DNA of 64,000 bases, taken from positions 62,001-126,000 of the forward strand of contig NZ_VZRB01000017.1 of the NCBI RefSeq assembly GCF_008806595.1. The letters are read 5' to 3'. This DNA comes from Streptomyces luteolifulvus (lineage in GTDB: Bacteria > Actinomycetota > Actinomycetes > Streptomycetales > Streptomycetaceae). This document shows, piece by piece, positions 16,491 through 25,454 of the stretch. Numbering within the stretch: position 1 is the first letter of the stretch; every line of letters begins with the position of its first letter. Under the pieces are notes generated by a model that did no database searches, was not told the origin of the DNA, and saw only the letters and a program-made list of their open reading frames with translations. A program made the translations under genes and the position numbers.

Positions 16491-17261
16491 GTGACCACCG
16501 CATCCATCGCCGGCCGGACCACCGCCGTGGCCGCGCGCGCCACGGATCTGTCGAAGATCTACGGACAGGGCGAGACCCAGGTGGTCGCGCTCGACCGGGT
16601 CTCCGCCGAGTTCCGGCAGGCCGAGTTCACCGCCATCATGGGCCCGTCCGGGTCCGGCAAGTCCACGTTGATGCACTGCGTGGCCGGCCTGGACACCTTC
16701 TCCTCCGGTTCGGTGCGCATCGGTGACACCGAGCTGGGCTCTCTCAAGGACAAGCAGCTCACCAAGCTGCGCCGGGACAAGATCGGCTTCATCTTCCAGG
16801 CGTTCAACCTGCTGCCGACGCTGACGGCCCTGGAGAACATCACCCTTCCGATGGACATCGCGGGCCGCAAGGCCGACAAGCAGTGGCTGGACACCGTGAT
16901 CAGGATGGTGGGCCTCGCCGACCGGCTCGGCCACCGGCCCTCCCAGCTCTCCGGCGGCCAGCAGCAGCGTGTCGCCGTGGCCCGCGCCCTCGCCTCCAAG
17001 CCCGACATCATCTTCGGCGACGAGCCGACCGGAAACCTCGACTCGCGCTCCGGCGCCGAGGTCCTGGGCTTCCTGCGCAACTCCGTACGGGAGTTGGGGC
17101 AGACGGTGGTCATGGTGACCCACGACCCGGTGGCGGCGGCCTACGCCGACCGGGTGGTGTTCCTCGCGGACGGCCGCATCGTCGACGAGATGCACGGGCC
17201 GACGGCCGACTCGGTCCTGGACCGCATGAAGCGGTTCGACGCCAAGGGCCGCACCAGCTGA
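16491..17261 (+). CDS. ABC transporter ATP-binding protein, MacB/LolD type
   Basis: 256 residues with Walker A GPSGSGKST (near residue 48), Q-loop FIFQAFNLLPT, signature LSGGQQQRVAVARAL, Walker B IIFGDEPTGNLD and H-loop VMVTHDP. The close match to MacB/LolD/FtsE-type ATPases, with the FtsX-type permease gene 38 bases downstream, indicates a mechanotransmission exporter or extractor rather than a solute importer. GTG start behind AGGAG. The C-terminal LDRMKRFDAKGRTS is nearly the same as in the second ATPase at 45653-46441. Confidence 0.93.
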   Translation: MTTASIAGRTTAVAARATDLSKIYGQGETQVVALDRVSAEFRQAEFTAIMGPSGSGKSTLMHCVAGLDTFSSGSVRIGDTELGSLKDKQLTKLRRDKIGFIFQAFNLLPTLTALENITLPMDIAGRKADKQWLDTVIRMVGLADRLGHRPSQLSGGQQQRVAVARALASKPDIIFGDEPTGNLDSRSGAEVLGFLRNSVRELGQTVVMVTHDPVAAAYADRVVFLADGRIVDEMHGPTADSVLDRMKRFDAKGRTS

Positions 17262-17299
17262 CGTCCCCTCACCCTCGTACGTCTGGACAGAGACAACCC

Positions 17300-19828
17300 A
17301 TGTTCCGTACCGCCTTGCGCACCGTACTCGCGCACAAGGCCAGGCTCCTGATGACCGTGCTCGCCGTGATGCTCGGCGTGGCGTTCGTGTCGGGGACCCT
17401 GGTCTTCACCAACACCCTCTCGGACGCCTTCCAGAAGAGCTCCGCCAAGGGCTTCGACCAGGTCGACGTCGCCGTGACAGCCAGTGTCCCGCAGGACGAG
17501 GGCAACCGGATCAACAAGACCCCCGACCTCACCCCGGCGCTGCTCGACAAGAGCGCGAAGGTTCCGGGCGCCGCGTCCGCCGTCGGCGTCGTCAGCGGCT
17601 TCACCGCCATCGCCGACAAGGACGGCAAGCTCATCGGCGGCGGCTTCCAGTCGCAGGGCGGCAACTACTGGGGCGCCGAGGACACCCGGTACCCGCTCGT
17701 CGACGGGCACGCCCCGCGCGGCACCGGCGAGGTGCTCATCGACTCCGAAACCGCCCGGCGCGCCGGATACAAGGTCGGTGACACCGTGCGGATCTCGGTG
17801 GACGGCCCGGTTCTCACCCCGGAGATCACCGGCATCTTCACCACCGACGACGGCAATGTCGCCGCCGGCGGCAGCCTCGCCCTCTTCGACACGGCGAGCG
17901 CCCAGAAGCTGTTCGGCAAGCCGGGCACGTACGACGAGATCGACGTGAAGGCGAAGGCGGGCACCAGCCAGGCCGCACTGAAGGCCGGGCTGGACCAGGC
18001 CCTGCCGAGGGGCCTCACCGAGACCACCACCGGCGAGCAGCTCGCCGCCGACCAGGCGGAGGCGATCTCCTCCCAGATGTCCGGCCTGAAGCAGGGCCTG
18101 CTGGTCTTCGCCGGCATCGCGCTCTTCGTCGGCACGTTCATCATCGCCAACACCTTCACCATGCTGGTCGCCCAGCGCACCAAGGAGCTGGCGCTGCTGC
18201 GCGCGGTCGGCGCCTCCCGCAGGCAGGTCACGCGGTCGGTGCTCGTCGAGGCGTTCGTGGTCGGCGCGGTGGCCGCCGTGGCCGGACTGGTCGCGGGCAT
18301 CGGCATCGGCGCCGGACTGCGCGCGCTGATGGGCTCGCTGGGCGCCACGGTCCCGGACGGACCGCTGGTGATCTCCCCCGGCACGGTCGGCTCGACCCTC
18401 GCGGTCGGCGTCCTCATCACCATGCTCGCCGCCTGGCTGCCGGGCCGCCGGGCCGCGAAGATCCCGCCGGTCGCGGCGATGAGCAGCGTGCACGCCCGGG
18501 CCACCACCAAGTCGCTGGTGCTGCGCAACACGCTGGGCGCGCTGTTCTCGGCGACGGGCGTCGCCGTCGTTCTGGCCGCCACCTCGATGGACGGCTCGGA
18601 CGGCCAGGCGCCCATGGGGCTCGGCGCGGTGCTGCTGATCATCGGCGTGTTCATCCTGACGCCGCTGCTGTCGCGCCCGCTGATCGCGGCCGCGGCGCCG
18701 GTGCTGCGGGTGTTCGGCGTCTCGGGCAAGCTGGCCCGCCAGAACTCGGTCCGCAATCCGCGCCGTACGGCCGCCACCGCCTCGGCGCTGATGATCGGCC
18801 TCACCCTCATCACCGGTATGACGGTGATGGCGGGCAGCCTGCAGAAGTCCATCGACAAGATGGCGGCCTCGGCGATCAGGGCCGACTACGTGGTGTCCAT
18901 GGCGAACGGCAACGAGCTCTCGCCGGACGTCGAGAAGAAGCTGAAGGCCGTCGACGGCGTCACCGCGACCAGCCCGCTGCGCAACGCGCCCGCCCGCATC
19001 GACGGCTCGACCGAGTCCCTGACGGGCGTCAACGGCCGCGCGATCGGCGAGCTGACCGACCTGAAGGTCGACGACGGTTCCTTCAAGGTCTCCGGCTCGC
19101 AGGTGGTGGTCGACGGCGACACCGCCAAGTACCGTGGCTGGAAGGCCGGTTCGGACTTCACCGTCTATTACGAGGACGGCAAGAAGCAGCGGATGAGCGT
19201 CGCCGGTGTCTACGAGGGCAACGACATGCTCTCCGGCATCCTCCTCGACAGCACGGTGCTCACCCCGCACCAGACGGACCCGGCCGACATGCGGGTCATG
19301 GTGAAGACGGCCGACGGCGCGACCGACGCCGTCAAGGACCGACTGGAGAAGGCCCTCGGCTCCAACCCGGCCGTCAAGGTCCAGGACAAGAAGGACGTCT
19401 CCAACGAGATCGCGCAGATGTTCACGCTGATGCTGAACATGGTCTACGGCCTGCTGGCGATGGCGGTGATCGTCGCGGTCCTCGGCGTGATCAACACTCT
19501 GGCCATGTCGGTTTTCGAACGCTCGCAGGAGATCGGCATGCTGCGCGCGATCGGCCTGGACCGCAAGGGCACCAAGCGGATGGTCCGGCTGGAGTCCCTG
19601 GTCATCTCGCTGTTCGGCGGGGTCCTCGGCATCGGCCTGGGCGTGTTCTTCGGCTGGGCGGCGGGTGAGCTGCTGGGCACGAAGATGGCGACGTACGAAC
19701 TGGTCCTGCCGTGGGCGAGGCTGTCCCTCTTCCTGCTGCTGGCGGCGACGGTGGGCGTCCTGGCAGCACTGTGGCCGGCCCGCCGGGCGGCCCGCCTGAA
19801 CATGCTGACGGCCATCAAGTCGGAGTAG
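17300..19828 (+). CDS. ABC transporter permease, FtsX/MacB type
   Basis: 842 residues. An N-terminal membrane segment (ARLLMTVLAVMLGVAFVSGT) is followed by a ~220-residue extracytoplasmic MacB-like domain, an FtsX domain with three segments (from LLVFAGIALFVGTFIIANTF), two further membrane segments, a second extracytoplasmic domain (about residues 530-700) and a C-terminal FtsX domain (YGLLAMAVIVAVLGVINTLA to LLLAATVGVLAALWPARRAA). FtsX motifs RTKELALLRAVGASR and RSQEIGMLRAIGLDR appear in both halves. It is the partner of the preceding ATPase. Substrate unknown; peptides, lipoproteins or antibiotics are typical of the family. Confidence 0.92.
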   Translation: MFRTALRTVLAHKARLLMTVLAVMLGVAFVSGTLVFTNTLSDAFQKSSAKGFDQVDVAVTASVPQDEGNRINKTPDLTPALLDKSAKVPGAASAVGVVSGFTAIADKDGKLIGGGFQSQGGNYWGAEDTRYPLVDGHAPRGTGEVLIDSETARRAGYKVGDTVRISVDGPVLTPEITGIFTTDDGNVAAGGSLALFDTASAQKLFGKPGTYDEIDVKAKAGTSQAALKAGLDQALPRGLTETTTGEQLAADQAEAISSQMSGLKQGLLVFAGIALFVGTFIIANTFTMLVAQRTKELALLRAVGASRRQVTRSVLVEAFVVGAVAAVAGLVAGIGIGAGLRALMGSLGATVPDGPLVISPGTVGSTLAVGVLITMLAAWLPGRRAAKIPPVAAMSSVHARATTKSLVLRNTLGALFSATGVAVVLAATSMDGSDGQAPMGLGAVLLIIGVFILTPLLSRPLIAAAAPVLRVFGVSGKLARQNSVRNPRRTAATASALMIGLTLITGMTVMAGSLQKSIDKMAASAIRADYVVSMANGNELSPDVEKKLKAVDGVTATSPLRNAPARIDGSTESLTGVNGRAIGELTDLKVDDGSFKVSGSQVVVDGDTAKYRGWKAGSDFTVYYEDGKKQRMSVAGVYEGNDMLSGILLDSTVLTPHQTDPADMRVMVKTADGATDAVKDRLEKALGSNPAVKVQDKKDVSNEIAQMFTLMLNMVYGLLAMAVIVAVLGVINTLAMSVFERSQEIGMLRAIGLDRKGTKRMVRLESLVISLFGGVLGIGLGVFFGWAAGELLGTKMATYELVLPWARLSLFLLLAATVGVLAALWPARRAARLNMLTAIKSE

Positions 19829-19839
19829 CCGTACGGCTG

Positions 19840-19875
19840 CGGGGCCCCGTTCCTCCTCGGGGGAACGGGGCCCCG
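19840..19875. terminator. Hairpin terminator between convergent genes
   Basis: Perfect 13-bp arms CGGGGCCCCGTTC (19840-19852) and GAACGGGGCCCCG (19863-19875), followed by GTTTG, between the ABC permease and the convergent cfa gene. Confidence 0.88.
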
Positions 19876-19938
19876 GTTTGTACGCCGGGGCGGGTCCGGA
19901 CGCGTCCTCGCCCGGCAGGCACGCTCCCCGGGCTCGGT

Positions 19939-21234
19939 CTAGTTCCAGGTACGCGCCCGCAGCGGCATCCCCGACGTGCCGGAGGTGGGCGTGCGGATCG
20001 CCAGTACCTGGTTGACGCCGATGCGGTTGCGTTCGAAGGCGAGCGCGGAGGCGGCCATGTACAGCCGCCAGACACGGGCACGGCCGGGGCTGGTCAGCCG
20101 CACGGCCCGGGCCCAGCCCGCCTCCAGGTTGGCGACCCAGCGGCGCAGGGTGAGCGCGTAGTGCTCGCGGATCGACTCGAGGTCGCGCACCTCGAAACCG
20201 GCGCGCTCCAGCTGGGCGACGGTGGCGCCGACGGGAGCGAGCTCACCGTCGGGGAACACATAGGCGTCGATGAACTCGTCGACGCTGTACGCCGACTCGT
20301 CCCGCCGCGGGCGACGGCCGATCTGGTGGTTGAGCAGCCGGCCGCCGGGTTTGAGGAGCCGGAAGAGGTCTTCCGCGTACTCCAGGTACCGCTTGCTGCC
20401 GACGTGCTCGGCCATGCCGATGGAGGAGATCGCGTCGTAGGGGCCGTCGGCGACATCGCGGTAGTCCTGCACGCGGATCTCGACCCGGTCGGTCAGCCCC
20501 TCGTCGGCGACGCGCTTACGGGCGTAGGCCGCCTGCTCGTGGGAGAGGGTGATGCCGACGACGCTCACCCCGTGCTCGCGGGCGGCGTGGATGGCCATGG
20601 ACCCCCACCCGCAGCCGACGTCCAGCAGTCGCTGACCGTGCGTCAGGGCGAGCTTGCGGCAGACGAGCTCCAGCTTGTCGCGCTGGGCGGTCTCCAGGGT
20701 GCTGTCGGGTTCGGGGGCCGGCCAGTAGGCGCAGGAGTACACCATGGACGGCCCGAGGACGATCTCGTAGAAGTCGTTGCCGACGTCGTAGTGGTGGCTG
20801 ATGGCGCGTTTGTCGCTGCGCCTGGTGTGCAGATGGCCGCGCCTGCGCACCTCCTCCCGGGGCGGAGCGGGCGGCAGCGGGGGCCCGGCGAACCTCACGA
20901 GCCCGCGCAGGGCGGCCCGTACCTCGGGATCGCGCAGCGCCTGGAGCAGACTCCTGGCGTCCTCCCCGCGCTCCCACACCAGCCCGGCCACCAGGTCGAG
21001 GGCGGTGTAGAGGTCGCCCTCGATCTCCAGGTCCCCCGCGACCCAGGCCCGGGCCAGGCCCAGCTCGCCGGGCCGCCACAGCAGGCGGCGTACGGCGCGG
21101 CGATTGTGCACGACCAGCGCGGGTGCGTGGGGCGGTCCCGCCTGCGAACCGTCCCAGGCGCGGATGCGCAACGGGAGTGGGGCTCCCAGCAGCTGTTCGA
21201 CGAGGTCCTTCAGCCGCAGCGCGGCGTCTGCCAT
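19939..21234 (-). CDS. cfa: Cyclopropane-fatty-acyl-phospholipid synthase
   Basis: 431 residues from ATG 21234 (GGAGGTG just upstream). The N-terminal ~130 residues match the lipid-binding region of Cfa enzymes. The methyltransferase core has SAM motif I LLDVGCGWGSMAIHAA, GITLSHEQAAYAR and IGMAEHVGSKRY. The family transfers a methylene from S-adenosylmethionine to double bonds of membrane phospholipid acyl chains. The preceding ndh gene is separated by a strong terminator, so cfa probably has its own promoter at 21235-21365. The final residues (IRTPTSGTSGMPLRARTWN) are typical of actinobacterial members. Confidence 0.93.
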   Translation of the reverse strand: MADAALRLKDLVEQLLGAPLPLRIRAWDGSQAGPPHAPALVVHNRRAVRRLLWRPGELGLARAWVAGDLEIEGDLYTALDLVAGLVWERGEDARSLLQALRDPEVRAALRGLVRFAGPPLPPAPPREEVRRRGHLHTRRSDKRAISHHYDVGNDFYEIVLGPSMVYSCAYWPAPEPDSTLETAQRDKLELVCRKLALTHGQRLLDVGCGWGSMAIHAAREHGVSVVGITLSHEQAAYARKRVADEGLTDRVEIRVQDYRDVADGPYDAISSIGMAEHVGSKRYLEYAEDLFRLLKPGGRLLNHQIGRRPRRDESAYSVDEFIDAYVFPDGELAPVGATVAQLERAGFEVRDLESIREHYALTLRRWVANLEAGWARAVRLTSPGRARVWRLYMAASALAFERNRIGVNQVLAIRTPTSGTSGMPLRARTWN

Positions 21235-21369
21235 GGCGTACACCTCCGTGACGAGCGATCCCGGAACGTCAGACACCACGTAAACACCTGCGGGGCCGCA
21301 TGGCAGTCCCCCATGAGCGTTACGGCTGGGGAAACCCCGCGCTCACCCCACGAACGGCCGCACGTACGA

Positions 21370-21409
21370 CGAAGGACCTCCCGCACCACGGATGGCGGGA
21401 GGTCCTTCG
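21370..21409 (-). terminator. Hairpin terminator downstream of ndh
   Basis: Perfect 15-bp arms (21370-21384 and 21395-21409; CGAAGGACCTCCCGC and its complement) with a 10-base loop, 21 bases past the ndh stop codon. Confidence 0.88.
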
Positions 21410-21429
21410 GTTGGCTCGGTGACCGGAGG

Positions 21430-22827
21430 TCAGGAGGCCTTGGCCTGCTCGGCCTTCGGCTTCTCGGCGGCCCTGGCCGCGGCCGGGACCGGCGCGGGCT
21501 TGGCAGCCTCGTAGAACTCCTCGCGCGGGGACTCCAGCGCGCCGAGCGCCACGACCTCGCGCTTGAGGAACATGCCGAGCGTCCAGTCGGCGAAGACGCG
21601 GATCTTGCGGTTCCAGGTCGGCATGGCCAGACCGTGGTAGCCACGGTGCATGTACCAGGCCAGACGGCCGCGCAGCTTGATCTTCATCTTGCCCATGACG
21701 ATCATCGCGACGCCCTTGTGGAGGCCCAGGCCCGCGACGGCGCCCTTGTTGCCGTGCGCGTAGTCCTTCTGCGGGAAGCCCCGCAGACCGGAGATCACGT
21801 TGTCGCCGAGGACGCGCGCCTGCCGCAGCGCGTGCTGCGCGTTCGGCGGGCACCAGGCGTTCTCGTTGCCCGCCTTGCGGCCGACGAGGTCGGGCACCTG
21901 GGCGTTGTCGCCGGCGGCCCAGATGTAGTCCGTGCCCTTGACCTGGAGCGTGGGCTCGCAGTCGATGTGGCCGCGGGGGCCGAGGGGCAGGCCGTAGCGG
22001 GAGAGGACCGGGTTCGGCTTGACGCCCGCGGTCCAGACGATCGTGTCGGAGTCGACCTCGAGTCCGTTCTTCAGCACGACGTGGCCGTCGACGCAGGAGT
22101 CCATCGAGGTGGAGAGGTAGATCTCGACGCCGCGGCTCTCCAGGTGCTCCTTGCCGTACTGGCCGAGCTTGGGGCCGACCTCGGGAAGGATCTTGTCGGC
22201 GGCGTCGACGAGGATGAAGCGCATGTCGTCGCGGGACACGTTGGTGTAGTACTTGGCCGCGTCGCGGGCCAGGTCCTCGACCTCACCGATGGTCTCGGCA
22301 CCGGCGAAGCCGCCGCCGACGAACACGAAGGTGAGTGCCTTGCGGCGGATCTCCTCGTCGGTCGTGGAGTCGGCCTTGTCGAGCTGCTCGAGAACGTGGT
22401 TGCGCAGGCCGATGGCCTCCTCGATGCCCTTCATACCGATGCCCTGCTCGGCGAGGCCGGGGATCGGGAAGGTGCGGGAGACGGCGCCGAGCGCGACGAC
22501 GAGGTAGTCGAAGGGCAGCTCGTACGCCTCGCCGACCAGCGGGGCTACGCGCGCGACCTTGCGGTCCTGGTCGATGGTGGTGACCCGGCCGGTGAGAACC
22601 TCCGCCTTGGGCAGCACGCGTCGCAGCGGGACGACGACGTGGCGCGGGGAGATGTTGCCGGCTGCGGTTTCGGGGAGGAAGGGCTGGTAGGTCATGTACG
22701 ACCGGGGGTCGACGACCGTGACGGTCGCCTCGCCGTAGCGCATCTTCTTCAGGATGCGCCGAGCTGCGTACAGGCCTACGTACCCACCGCCTACTACGAG
22801 GATCCTGGGACGCTCCGTGGTGCTCAT
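21430..22827 (-). CDS. ndh: Type II NADH:quinone dehydrogenase
   Basis: 465 residues. It has two Rossmann dinucleotide motifs, VVGGGYVGLYAARR at the N-terminus (FAD) and FVGGGFAGAETIGEV near residue 170 (NADH), plus the C-terminal FAD motif AAGDNAQVPDL. The amphipathic C-terminal region with LKREVVALGALESPREEFYE suits peripheral membrane binding. NDH-2 passes electrons from NADH to menaquinone without pumping protons. The ATG at 22827 has AGGTGGA upstream. The 5' region holds one strong and one weaker match to the operator of the NADH-sensing repressor Rex, which would tie expression to the NADH/NAD+ ratio. Confidence 0.93.
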   Translation of the reverse strand: MSTTERPRILVVGGGYVGLYAARRILKKMRYGEATVTVVDPRSYMTYQPFLPETAAGNISPRHVVVPLRRVLPKAEVLTGRVTTIDQDRKVARVAPLVGEAYELPFDYLVVALGAVSRTFPIPGLAEQGIGMKGIEEAIGLRNHVLEQLDKADSTTDEEIRRKALTFVFVGGGFAGAETIGEVEDLARDAAKYYTNVSRDDMRFILVDAADKILPEVGPKLGQYGKEHLESRGVEIYLSTSMDSCVDGHVVLKNGLEVDSDTIVWTAGVKPNPVLSRYGLPLGPRGHIDCEPTLQVKGTDYIWAAGDNAQVPDLVGRKAGNENAWCPPNAQHALRQARVLGDNVISGLRGFPQKDYAHGNKGAVAGLGLHKGVAMIVMGKMKIKLRGRLAWYMHRGYHGLAMPTWNRKIRVFADWTLGMFLKREVVALGALESPREEFYEAAKPAPVPAAARAAEKPKAEQAKAS

Positions 22828-22861
22828 GCCATCGAGTATCCACCTGGCCCTGGGGGGTCGC

Positions 22862-22879
22862 TCGTGCGCCCCTTCACAA
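22862..22879. promoter_or_regulatory. Weak Rex-like operator near ndh start
   Basis: TCGTGCG-CCCC-TTCACAA: one half matches the Rex consensus TTGTGAA-N4-TTCACAA in 7 of 7 positions and the other in 4 of 7. It is 35-52 bases upstream of the ndh start codon. Confidence 0.35.
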
Positions 22880-23145
22880 GCTTGGGCAGGGCCTGTGTTA
22901 TCCTCCGCGGCCCACGTGATCCACGTCATGGCGACAAGCGGGATCTGGCATATGGGCGGACAGTTGTCCATGCCGCGTGAGCTGCCTCTCCGTGCCCTTG
23001 ACCCTGCCGTGAGCCCTCCGGAACGGCCGTGTGCGACCCCCTTCCGAAGCCCGCCCGGAACGCCCTCTTGAACACGTTCACACAAGCGCCGATGCCCCGG
23101 AAGGGCCAACCGGACCCCTTCCGCCCCTCTCCAGGGCCGAATTCC

Positions 23146-23163
23146 TTGTGAAGAACTTCACGA
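23146..23163. promoter_or_regulatory. Rex operator (ROP) candidate
   Basis: TTGTGAAGAACTTCACGA fits the Streptomyces Rex consensus TTGTGAA-N4-TTCACAA with one mismatch. It lies about 320 bases upstream of ndh. From memory, the ndh gene at this locus is a Rex target in S. coelicolor, which supports the assignment. Confidence 0.7.
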
Positions 23164-23294
23164 ACTTTTCCGGCGGGGTGTCCCCGAGGGGCGTTCCGGT
23201 GCCCCTCGGGGCGCGCTCACACGCTATCCGACCTGCTCAGTCGAGAGCTACTAGCCGGTAGTGAAGGAGACCCAGGCCACCCCGACCCGGCCGG

Positions 23295-24857
23295 CTACGC
23301 CACCGACCACGCGATCCCGTCGAGGATGTCGTGCTCGCTGACGACGACCTCCTCGGCCCCGGTCCGCTCCATGATCGAGAGCAGTACGAGAGCCCCGGCG
23401 GCGATCACGTCGACGCGCCCCGGGTGCATGGAGGGGACGGCCGCGCGCTCGGCGTGGGTGGAGCGCAGCAGCCACTCGGTGATCTCGCGCACCTGGTCGC
23501 GGGAGACACGGGAGTGATGGATGGCCGCCGAGTCGTACTCGGGCAGGTCCTGCGCGATCGCCGACACGGTCGTCACCGACCCGGCCAGACCCACCAGCGT
23601 GCGCGCCTCGCGCAGGGGGACCGTCTCCTCCACGAGGTCGAGGGCCGTCTCGATGCCGGCGCGCATCGCCGCGATCTGCTCCTCGGCGGGCGGGTCGGCG
23701 ACGGCCCCGTCGCGGACGAGGTGCCGCTCGGTCATCCGTACGCAGCCGACGTCGACGGAGCGGGCCGCCCGCACATGCTCCTCGCCGACGACGAACTCGG
23801 TCGAGCCGCCGCCGATGTCCACCACCAGGTAGGGCGTGGCGAGGTCGTCGCGCCCCGTCAGCTCCTTCGTGGCACCGGTGAAGGAGAACTCGGCCTCCTG
23901 CTCACCGGAGATGACCTCGGGCTCGACGCCGAGGATGTCCATGACGCCGCGCACGAACTCGTCACGGTTCGAGGCGTCCCGCGAGGCGGACGTGGCCACG
24001 AACCGCACCTTCCCGGCGCCCAGTTCGCGGATCACACGCGCGTACTCCCGGCACGCGGCGAAGGTCCGCTCCAGCGCCTCGGGAGCCAGCCGGCCGGTCC
24101 GGTCGACGTCCTGGCCGAGCCGCACGATGGTCATGCGCCGGTCGAGTTCGCGCAGCTCACCGGTGGCCGGGTCGACGTCGGCCACCAGCAGCCGGATGGA
24201 GTTCGTCCCGCAGTCGACGGCGGCGACCCGGCTGAAACCGGCGGGCACCTGGGGGGCCTGCACGAAGGAACCGGTGCGCACCTCGGCGGGGTCGGAGACC
24301 GCGCCCTCCTCACCGGGGTGCTCGTCCGCCGGGTCGGGCGCCGCGAGCGGCTGCACGCACGGTCCCTTGCGCCACCACTCCGGCAGCATCGCGAGCGCCT
24401 CGTCGCCCAGCGGGTTCACGCCGGGACCCGCGGCGAGCGAGTGCCCCACCAGGACGTGCAGGCACTTCACCCGGTCCGGCATGCCGCCGGCGCTCGGGAA
24501 ACCCTCCAGGACCTCGATGGCGTCCCGGCGGGCGATGTAGTCCTCGTGGGCGGCGCGATAGGCGGCGGCGAGCTCCGGATCGGTCTGCAGCCGCTCCGTC
24601 ATCTCCTTCATCACGCCGTTCGCCTCCAGCGTGCCGATCGCCGAAGCCGCGCGCGGGCACGTCAGGTAGTACGTCGTCGGGAAGGGCGTGCCGTCGGGGA
24701 GGCGGGGGGCCGTCTCCACGACGTCCGGCTGCCCGCACGGGCAGCGGTGCGCGATGGCGCGCAGCCCGCGCGGCGGACGCCCGAGCTGCTGCTTGAAGGC
24801 CTCGACGTCCGCGTCGGTGGGCTCGGTGCGCGGGGTGGTCGGCGGGGGCGTTTCCAT
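23295..24857 (-). CDS. DUF501 - exopolyphosphatase (Ppx/GppA) fusion protein
   Basis: 520 residues. Residues 1-~175 form a DUF501 domain with HRCPCGQPDVVETAPRLPDG, PTTYYLTCP and EWWRKGP. A Pro/Glu/Ala linker (about 176-205) leads into a Ppx/GppA domain starting at SRVAAVDCGTNSIRLLVADV, with phosphate/ATPase motifs VVDIGGGSTEF (near residue 345) and GLAGSVTTVSA. Ppx/GppA enzymes hydrolyse inorganic polyphosphate or pppGpp. DUF501 and Ppx are neighbours in many actinobacteria; here one uninterrupted frame joins them. ATG 24857 is 20 bases downstream of the FtsB-like stop codon, so co-transcription is likely. Whether the chain stays joined in the cell is unknown. Confidence 0.88.
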   Translation of the reverse strand: METPPPTTPRTEPTDADVEAFKQQLGRPPRGLRAIAHRCPCGQPDVVETAPRLPDGTPFPTTYYLTCPRAASAIGTLEANGVMKEMTERLQTDPELAAAYRAAHEDYIARRDAIEVLEGFPSAGGMPDRVKCLHVLVGHSLAAGPGVNPLGDEALAMLPEWWRKGPCVQPLAAPDPADEHPGEEGAVSDPAEVRTGSFVQAPQVPAGFSRVAAVDCGTNSIRLLVADVDPATGELRELDRRMTIVRLGQDVDRTGRLAPEALERTFAACREYARVIRELGAGKVRFVATSASRDASNRDEFVRGVMDILGVEPEVISGEQEAEFSFTGATKELTGRDDLATPYLVVDIGGGSTEFVVGEEHVRAARSVDVGCVRMTERHLVRDGAVADPPAEEQIAAMRAGIETALDLVEETVPLREARTLVGLAGSVTTVSAIAQDLPEYDSAAIHHSRVSRDQVREITEWLLRSTHAERAAVPSMHPGRVDVIAAGALVLLSIMERTGAEEVVVSEHDILDGIAWSVA

Positions 24858-24876
24858 GCCTGTCTTTCTCTTCGGT

Positions 24877-25353
24877 TCACTGGTCGGAGGCGTCGGACGT
24901 GTCGACCCCGTCCCAGACGTTCGAGTACCAGGGGCGGTCGGCCGCCCCCAGGTCTGCGCGCGACGTCCGGGCCGCGTCGGGGTCGATGACGATGTAACCC
25001 GTCTCCCCCGGCATCACATGGTGCAGCCGCTGCCGGATCTGCTGCTCGGCGTACGCGTCGTCCTGCCAGCGTGCCTTGAGGTCGCGCAGCCGCTCGACCC
25101 GCTCACTGGCCTGTTCCTTCTCCCGCTCCATGTCGGCGATCTCGGCGCGCTGGGAGACGTACTGCCTCATCGGATAGGCCAGGGCCACGATCAGGGTGCA
25201 CAGGACGAGGGCGAGCAGCGCCGCGCGGCCGGTCAGCCGGGAGCGGCGGGCCTGCCGCCGGGTCTGGGAGCGGTAGACACGGGCGGCCGTCTGCTCGCCG
25301 AGCAGCCGGATCCTCGTCGTGGTGGAGAAACGGTCCCGGTCCTTCCCGGCCAT
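24877..25353 (-). CDS. FtsB/DivIC-family cell division protein
   Basis: 158 residues: a basic cytoplasmic N-terminus of about 40 residues, one membrane segment (AALLALVLCTLIVALAYPM), then a coiled coil (VSQRAEIADMEREKEQASER) and the conserved YAEQQIRQRLHHVMPGETGY motif of septum formation initiators. Such proteins link FtsL and FtsQ at the divisome. It lies directly downstream of eno, as in other actinobacteria. GGGGAGG precedes the ATG. Confidence 0.9.
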   Translation of the reverse strand: MAGKDRDRFSTTTRIRLLGEQTAARVYRSQTRRQARRSRLTGRAALLALVLCTLIVALAYPMRQYVSQRAEIADMEREKEQASERVERLRDLKARWQDDAYAEQQIRQRLHHVMPGETGYIVIDPDAARTSRADLGAADRPWYSNVWDGVDTSDASDQ

Positions 25354-25377
25354 GTCGCCGCCTCCCCTTCATACGTG

Positions 25378-25422
25378 CGTACGTCCCCGCACACGGTACG
25401 GGACCGAGTACGGGGACGTACG
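25378..25422 (-). terminator. Hairpin between eno and the FtsB-like gene
   Basis: CGTACGTCCCCG (25378-25389) and CGGGGACGTACG (25411-25422) are perfect 12-bp arms. Located in the 101-base gap after eno, the hairpin could terminate or attenuate transcription into the ftsB-like gene. Confidence 0.6.
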
Positions 25423-25454
25423 TACGACTGGCTAAGGCTTGACCCTGCGGAAGG

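Larger units (their letters stand above)
22828..23294. other. ndh upstream region
   Basis: 467 bases without a supported gene. On the minus strand GAGGATAACACAG (about 22898-22912) could be a -10 region for ndh. Two Rex-like sites flank this area. Downstream of the Ppx stop codon the sequence 23164-23220 is G/C-rich with repeated GGGGCGTTCCGGTGCCCCTC-type words that can fold. Confidence 0.45.
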
